Assembly (NCBI RefSeq): GCF_039543385.1
Contig: NZ_BAABJQ010000001.1
Location: 186,001 to 250,000, forward strand
Source: Rugosimonospora acidiphila
GTDB taxonomy: Bacteria > Actinomycetota > Actinomycetes > Mycobacteriales > Micromonosporaceae
DNA: 64,000 nt
Direction: 5' to 3'
The position numbers and the translations under genes are program-made. The notes under the pieces were generated by a model, which had not been told where the DNA came from, made no database searches, and saw nothing but the letters and a program-made list of their open reading frames with translations. This document shows, one piece after another, positions 59,875 through 64,000 of this stretch; within the stretch, counting starts at the first letter, position 1, and the number at the start of each line of letters is the position of its first letter.

Positions 59875-61415
59875 CACTCGCGGAGCAGACTCTCACGTTC
59901 CCGCACCTCAATTACGGCGCGCTCGCGCCGATGCTGATCCTGCTCGGCGCGGCCGCGGTCGGGGTGCTCTTCGAGGCCTTCGTGCCGCGCCGCGGCCGGT
60001 ACGGCGTCCAGCTCGTCTGGGGGCTGGCCGCGCTGGTCGCCTCGCTCATCGTGGTGATCCTCGAGGCGGGTACCCGGGAGCTGACCGCCGACTCGGCCAT
60101 CGCGCTGGACGGACCGTCCCTGTTCCTGCAGGGCTCGCTGGCCGCGCTGGGCATCGTCGCGCTGCTGCTGATCGCCGAGCGCACCCTGGAGCCGGGCGGG
60201 CCGTTCGTGGCCTCGGCCGGGGTGACCGCCGGTACCCAGGCCGACCGGGAGCAAGCCGCCCGCCCGCACGCCGGTACCGAGGTCTACCCGCTGATGCTGT
60301 TCGCGCTCGGCGGCATGATGCTCTTCGTCTCGGCGAACGACCTGCTGACCATGTTCATCGCGCTGGAGGTCTTCTCCCTGCCGCTGTACCTGATGTGTGG
60401 CCTCGCCCGCCGGCGCCGGCTGCTGTCTCAGGAGTCGGCGATGAAGTACTTCCTGCTCGGCGCGTTCGCCTCGGCGTTCTTCCTGTTCGGCATCGCCATG
60501 CTGTACGGGTTCTCCGGCCAGGTCTCCTTCTCGGGCATCCACAACGCGGTGCAGACCTCGACCAACAGCACCACGCTGCTCTACATCGGCCTGGCGCTGG
60601 TCTCGCTCGGACTGCTGTTCAAGGCGGCCGCGGCGCCGTTCCACGTCTGGATCCCCGACGTGTACCAGGGCGCGCCCACCCCGGTCACCGCGTTCATGTC
60701 CGCCTGCACCAAGGTGGCCGCGTTCGGTGGCCTGCTGCGCGTGCTGTACGTGGCGTTCCAGGGCACCGACTGGGACTTCCGGCCGGTCATCGGCGTGATC
60801 GCGGTGCTCACCATGCTGGTGGGTTCGATCCTGTCGGTCACCCAGACCGACATCAAGCGGCTGCTCGCCTACTCGTCGATCGCCAACGCCGGGTACATCC
60901 TGGTGGGCGTCCTGGGGCTGAGCAAGGACGGCCTGTCAAGCACGCTGTTCTACCTGGTCACCTACGGCTTCACGGTGATCGCCGCGTTCGGCGTGGTGAC
61001 CCTGGTGCGCGACGCGGACGGCGAGGCCACCCACCTCTCCCGCTGGGCCGGGCTGGGGCGGCGTTCTCCGCTGTACGCCGGTCTGTTCACCTTCCTCATG
61101 CTGGCCTTCGCGGGTATCCCGCTGACCAGCGGCTTCACCGGCAAGTTCGCGGTGTTCGCCGCCGCGATCGGCGGTGGGCAGTCGTGGCTGGTCATCTTCG
61201 GTGTGGTGAGCAGCATGATTCTGGCCTTCCCGTACCTGCGCGTGGTGGTCATGATGTGGCTGTCCGAGCCCGGGGACTCGACCCCCACGGTCTCCATCCC
61301 GGGCGCGCTCACCTCGGCCACGCTGGCCATCGGTGGGATCGCCACGCTGCTGCTGGGCGTCGTACCGGCCCCGCTGCTGGATCTGACCAACCGGGCCGCG
61401 GAATTCATCCGCTGA
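59871..61415 (+). CDS. nuoN: NADH-quinone oxidoreductase subunit N
   Basis: A 514-residue antiporter-like subunit, last of the operon. Motifs: FIALEVFSLPLYLMCGLAR, FHVWIPDVYQGAPTPVTAFM (20 residues), and KRLLAYSSIANAGYILVG. GTG 59871 is chosen from the 4-base overlap with nuoM. Followed 36 bases later by a strong terminator hairpin. Confidence 0.95.
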   Translation: MTLAEQTLTFPHLNYGALAPMLILLGAAAVGVLFEAFVPRRGRYGVQLVWGLAALVASLIVVILEAGTRELTADSAIALDGPSLFLQGSLAALGIVALLLIAERTLEPGGPFVASAGVTAGTQADREQAARPHAGTEVYPLMLFALGGMMLFVSANDLLTMFIALEVFSLPLYLMCGLARRRRLLSQESAMKYFLLGAFASAFFLFGIAMLYGFSGQVSFSGIHNAVQTSTNSTTLLYIGLALVSLGLLFKAAAAPFHVWIPDVYQGAPTPVTAFMSACTKVAAFGGLLRVLYVAFQGTDWDFRPVIGVIAVLTMLVGSILSVTQTDIKRLLAYSSIANAGYILVGVLGLSKDGLSSTLFYLVTYGFTVIAAFGVVTLVRDADGEATHLSRWAGLGRRSPLYAGLFTFLMLAFAGIPLTSGFTGKFAVFAAAIGGGQSWLVIFGVVSSMILAFPYLRVVVMMWLSEPGDSTPTVSIPGALTSATLAIGGIATLLLGVVPAPLLDLTNRAAEFIR

Positions 61416-61451
61416 GACCCGCTGGGGCGCGCTGAGGGCTCCTGAAGCTGC

Positions 61452-61500
61452 ATTCGGGCCCGTGTGGGCCGGGCTCCGCCCGGCCCACACGGGCCCGAAT
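61452..61500 (+). terminator. nuo operon terminator
   Basis: A perfect 23-bp stem (61452-61474 with 61478-61500) with a three-base loop TCC. No U-tract follows, typical of GC-rich actinobacteria. Confidence 0.85.
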
Positions 61501-61534
61501 CGGCATCGGCCCGCGAGTATGGCATCGTTGAGTC

Positions 61535-62548
61535 GTGGTAGGCGCGGTTCCCAGCAGCTCAATCAATATCCCGTTATTCGACCCCGAGCTTGAATCGGCC
61601 GTGGCGGCCACGCTCGTCAGGGTCGAGGAGGGGCTGCACGCCGCGGTGTTCAGCGGCGATCCACTGATCGCGGAGGCGGCCAGGCACCTGGTCGACGCCG
61701 GCGGGAAGCGGTTCCGGCCGCTGCTCGTGGCGATCTCCGCGCAGTTCGGCGAGTATCACCGGCCGGAGGTGGTCTCGGCGGCCGAGGTGGTGGAGCTCAC
61801 CCACCTGGCCACCCTGTACCACGACGACGTGATGGACGAGGCGTTGCTGCGCCGGGGGGCGCCCAGCGCCAACGCCCGCTGGAGCAACTCGGTCGCCATC
61901 CTGGTCGGCGACTTCCTGTTCGCCCGCGCGGCCGACGTGGCGGCCCAGCTGGGCCCCGAGGCGGTACGTATCCAGGCGAGCACCTTCTCCCGGCTGGTAC
62001 ACGGCCAGATCGCGGAGACGGTCGGCCCGCGCGACGCGCCCCCCGTCGAGCACTACCTGTACGTCCTCGCCGAGAAGACCGGCTCGCTCATGGCCACCTC
62101 GGCGCGGTTCGGTGCGATGTTCTCGGGTGCGCCGACGGATCAGGTCGAGGCGCTGGCCCGGTACGGGGAAGCGATGGGCATCGCGTTCCAGCTCTCCGAC
62201 GATCTGATCGACATCGCCTCCGAGTCGCCCCAGTCCGGCAAGACCCCGGGCACCGACCTGCGCGAGGGCGTGCCGACGCTGCCGGTGCTGTACGCGCTGG
62301 CCTCCGACGAGACCGACGCCGCCTCGGTGCGCCTGCGCGACCTGCTGGCGGACGGGCCGGTGACCGACGACGACCGGCACGCCGAGGCGCTGGGGCTGCT
62401 GCGCGAGTCCGCGGCGCTCAAGCGCGCCCGGGAGACCGTCCGTGGGTACGCCGAGCAGGCCCGTGAGCACCTGGCCCCGCTGCCGGACACGGCGGCCCGG
62501 CGGGCCCTGGAGCACCTCTGCGAGTTCATCGCCGACCGCACCAGCTGA
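61535..62548 (+). CDS. Polyprenyl diphosphate synthase
   Basis: Trans-prenyltransferase (337 residues) building the long isoprenoid chain, here most likely the menaquinone side chain used by MqnP. First aspartate-rich motif in LYHDDVMDEALLRRG, second in FQLSDDLIDIASESP; GGKRFRPLL near the N-terminus. Chain length cannot be read reliably from these motifs. It lies after the nuo terminator with GTG 61535 as start, so it has its own promoter (TATGGC at 61518 is one weak candidate). Confidence 0.92.
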   Translation: MVGAVPSSSINIPLFDPELESAVAATLVRVEEGLHAAVFSGDPLIAEAARHLVDAGGKRFRPLLVAISAQFGEYHRPEVVSAAEVVELTHLATLYHDDVMDEALLRRGAPSANARWSNSVAILVGDFLFARAADVAAQLGPEAVRIQASTFSRLVHGQIAETVGPRDAPPVEHYLYVLAEKTGSLMATSARFGAMFSGAPTDQVEALARYGEAMGIAFQLSDDLIDIASESPQSGKTPGTDLREGVPTLPVLYALASDETDAASVRLRDLLADGPVTDDDRHAEALGLLRESAALKRARETVRGYAEQAREHLAPLPDTAARRALEHLCEFIADRTS

Positions 62549-63070
62549 ACTGGGCACCCGGCCGCCCACGGCGGCGTACGGGCCCCGGACGGGCGGGTTG
62601 CGGCCCGGTGGGAGCCGGATGCCGGTCCGGACGGGCGTCGCGGGCGCCCGCGACGCTTCGGCCCGGCCGTGCCACCCCGGCCTGTCCGCGCCACCCCCCG
62701 AGCGGCCGCGCCATCCCCCGAGTGACCGCGCCCGGCGGGCAGGGCCCGTGGAGTCGGGCCGACCCGTGGGATCGGCTTGAGCCATGGGCGCGGCGGCCGC
62801 CGCGGATCACCCGTCGAGGCTCGATCTCAAAGAGATTAGCGTCACAAAAATTTTTGGTAGCGTCTTGCCGGTTGTGCCGAAGCGCAACCATCCGCTTACC
62901 CCTCGTGACTAGGGAAGACGGGTTCCGATCACCGCCCCATGGCCGGCGCCACGGGGTCCGCGCTCGCCGCCGGAAGCGCATTGCGGCGCTGGTTGCAGAA
63001 CGGACAGGCGTTCACAAATCAAAGCCAGTTTCATATGGTGTAGAGCCTGGAGGCGTGGGGAGGTGCCCCG
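62549..63070. other. Gene-free stretch upstream of the IclR regulator
   Basis: The first 270 bases are GC-rich with near-repeats of CGCGCCA(C/T)CCCCCGAG (around 62685-62725); no coding region supported. Then follows an AT-rich island around a CAAAAATTTTTG palindrome (about 62846-62860) that contrasts sharply with the flanks, and near 63015-63050 a second AT-rich patch (TTTCATATGG). These are the best places for promoter or operator sites of the IclR gene. Confidence 0.5.
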
Positions 63071-63871
63071 GTGCGAGATCCACAAGGCGAGCCCTCCGAC
63101 CTGATTCGCAGCGTCTCGCGGGCGCTGCGAGTTCTCGAATCGGTCGGAGCCTCGCCGAAGGGACTGACGGTCAAGCAGATCGCCCGGCGGTGCGAACTCA
63201 CCGTGGCCACGACCTATCACCTGGTCCGCACGCTGGCCTATGAGGGTTATGTGGCCCGCCGCGAGGACGGCACCTACGTGGTCGGCATGGAGGTCTCTGA
63301 CCGCTTCCGGGAGCTGACGGCCGCGCTGCGCGGTCCGGCGAGCGTCGGCGAGGTGCTGCGCAAGGCGGCCATGGACACCGGGTACAGCCACTTCCTGGCC
63401 CGGTTCATCAGCGGCCGGGTGGTGCTCAGCGCGGTGGCCGAGGGGCCACGCTCGCCCTACCTGGAGGACCTGGTCCCCGGGTTCGACGACGGCGCGCACG
63501 CCACCGCGCTGGGTAAGTCCCTGCTCGCGACGCTGACGCTGGAGCAGCGCACCCGCTACCTGCGGGACTGGGGTATGCGCCCGTTCACTCAGGCGACGAT
63601 CGTCACACCCGAGGCGCTGGAGACCGACCTGGCGGCCGGTGAGCGGCGCGCCATGCAGTTGGAGATCGGCCAGTTCAGGCCCGGTGTGGCGTGCGCCTCA
63701 GTGCTCGCCCTGAACGACCGGGACCCCGACCGCCGTGTGGTGGTTGCGTGCGCGCTGCCCGCCGCCGAGATGATGACCTCGGCGAAGGCGGTCCGGGCCC
63801 GGCTCACCACGACCGCTCGCGCTCTCGCGGATGCCCTGGTGGAGGAGGGTCCCGGGGCCAACGGAGGCTGA
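63071..63871 (+). CDS. IclR-family transcriptional regulator
   Basis: A 266-residue regulator with an N-terminal winged helix (SVSRALRVLESVGASPKGLT, 20 residues; LTVATTYHLVRTLAYEGYV) and a C-terminal IclR effector domain (GFDDGAHATALGKSLLATL; VACALPAAEM). GTG 63071 is preceded by GGAGG. The effector is unknown and the target is not evident from neighbours; autoregulation is usual in the family. Confidence 0.92.
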   Translation: MRDPQGEPSDLIRSVSRALRVLESVGASPKGLTVKQIARRCELTVATTYHLVRTLAYEGYVARREDGTYVVGMEVSDRFRELTAALRGPASVGEVLRKAAMDTGYSHFLARFISGRVVLSAVAEGPRSPYLEDLVPGFDDGAHATALGKSLLATLTLEQRTRYLRDWGMRPFTQATIVTPEALETDLAAGERRAMQLEIGQFRPGVACASVLALNDRDPDRRVVVACALPAAEMMTSAKAVRARLTTTARALADALVEEGPGANGG

Positions 63872-63936
63872 CCGCGATTGAACCGATGTGAGTCCCGCCG
63901 CGTGTCATCCTGCGTAGGGCGCGGGAGGATGTGTAT

Positions 63937-64000
63937 ATGGGTTGGGTCGGGCGCCGCATGGCCGATGCGGCCCGGGGACCAGTTCGCGACGACACCGAGT
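63937..64000 (+). CDS. Start of an unidentified gene (3' truncated by the window)
   Basis: Twenty-one codons from ATG 63937, reading M-G-W-V-G-R-R-M-A-D-A-A-R-G, with GGGAGGA about 8 bases upstream. It is open to the window edge. Too short to identify. Confidence 0.45.
   Translation, partial: MGWVGRRMADAARGPVRDDTE

Overview
The window is high-GC, densely packed actinobacterial chromosome with frequent GTG starts, ATGA/GTGA stop-start overlaps and very few gene-free stretches. Gene content (a complete-looking complex I operon nuoA-N, futalosine-route menaquinone genes, a BldC-like regulator, system II cytochrome c biogenesis) together with the style of the intergenic repeats suggests a mycelial actinomycete, probably Micromonosporaceae. 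The family assignment is inference. I see no insertion sequence, prophage, CRISPR array, tRNA or rRNA.

Layout. 1-3.95 kb: the 3' part of a multi-HAMP hybrid histidine kinase, a single-domain response regulator, and a convergent STAS anti-anti-sigma factor. 4-10.1 kb: hemL, a histidine phosphatase and the cytochrome c maturation genes (thioredoxin-like lipoprotein, ccdA, resB, ccsB). 10.2-13.3 kb: the late menaquinone genes mqnL (UbiD-like), mqnP (UbiA-like) and mqnM (UbiX-like), with an 84-bp mini-ORF repeat between mqnL and mqnP. 13.3-21.9 kb, minus strand: a BldC-like regulator, a glycolipid-binding-fold protein, a DEAD-box helicase coupled to a 63-codon ORF and a very large repetitive tail-anchored protein, then a secreted NlpC/P60 hydrolase. 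22.2-27.6 kb: mqnE, two small membrane proteins, and a cobalamin riboswitch driving btuFCD. 27.5-33 kb: a VOC protein and a HelD helicase (minus), then a MazF-like toxin and a winged-helix regulator with an MFS exporter whose start codon lies inside a 40-bp perfect palindrome. 33-36 kb: mqnA and two tandem secreted serine-hydrolase paralogues. 36.2-39.9 kb: paaABCDE, phenylacetyl-CoA epoxidase. 40-42.7 kb: an aldo/keto reductase, mqnC, and a VOC protein that appears to start at ATT. 43-45.2 kb: menG and a geranylgeranyl-reductase-family flavoprotein with a Rex-type operator in its leader. 45.3-61.4 kb: nuoA-N, closed by a strong hairpin. 61.5-64 kb: polyprenyl diphosphate synthase, an IclR regulator, and the start of one more gene.

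Functionally the window is dominated by respiration. Heme precursor synthesis, cytochrome c assembly, most of the futalosine menaquinone pathway (mqnA, C, E, L, M, P, plus menG and a prenyl synthase; mqnB and mqnD are not here), a probable menaquinone side-chain reductase and the quinone-reducing complex I lie within 57 kb. The most unusual items are the 84-bp mini-ORF element placed identically at two operon joints (mqnL/mqnP and nuoC/nuoD), the Rex-like site, the 40-bp palindrome over a start codon, the ATT start, and the repeat-rich tail-anchored protein operon.
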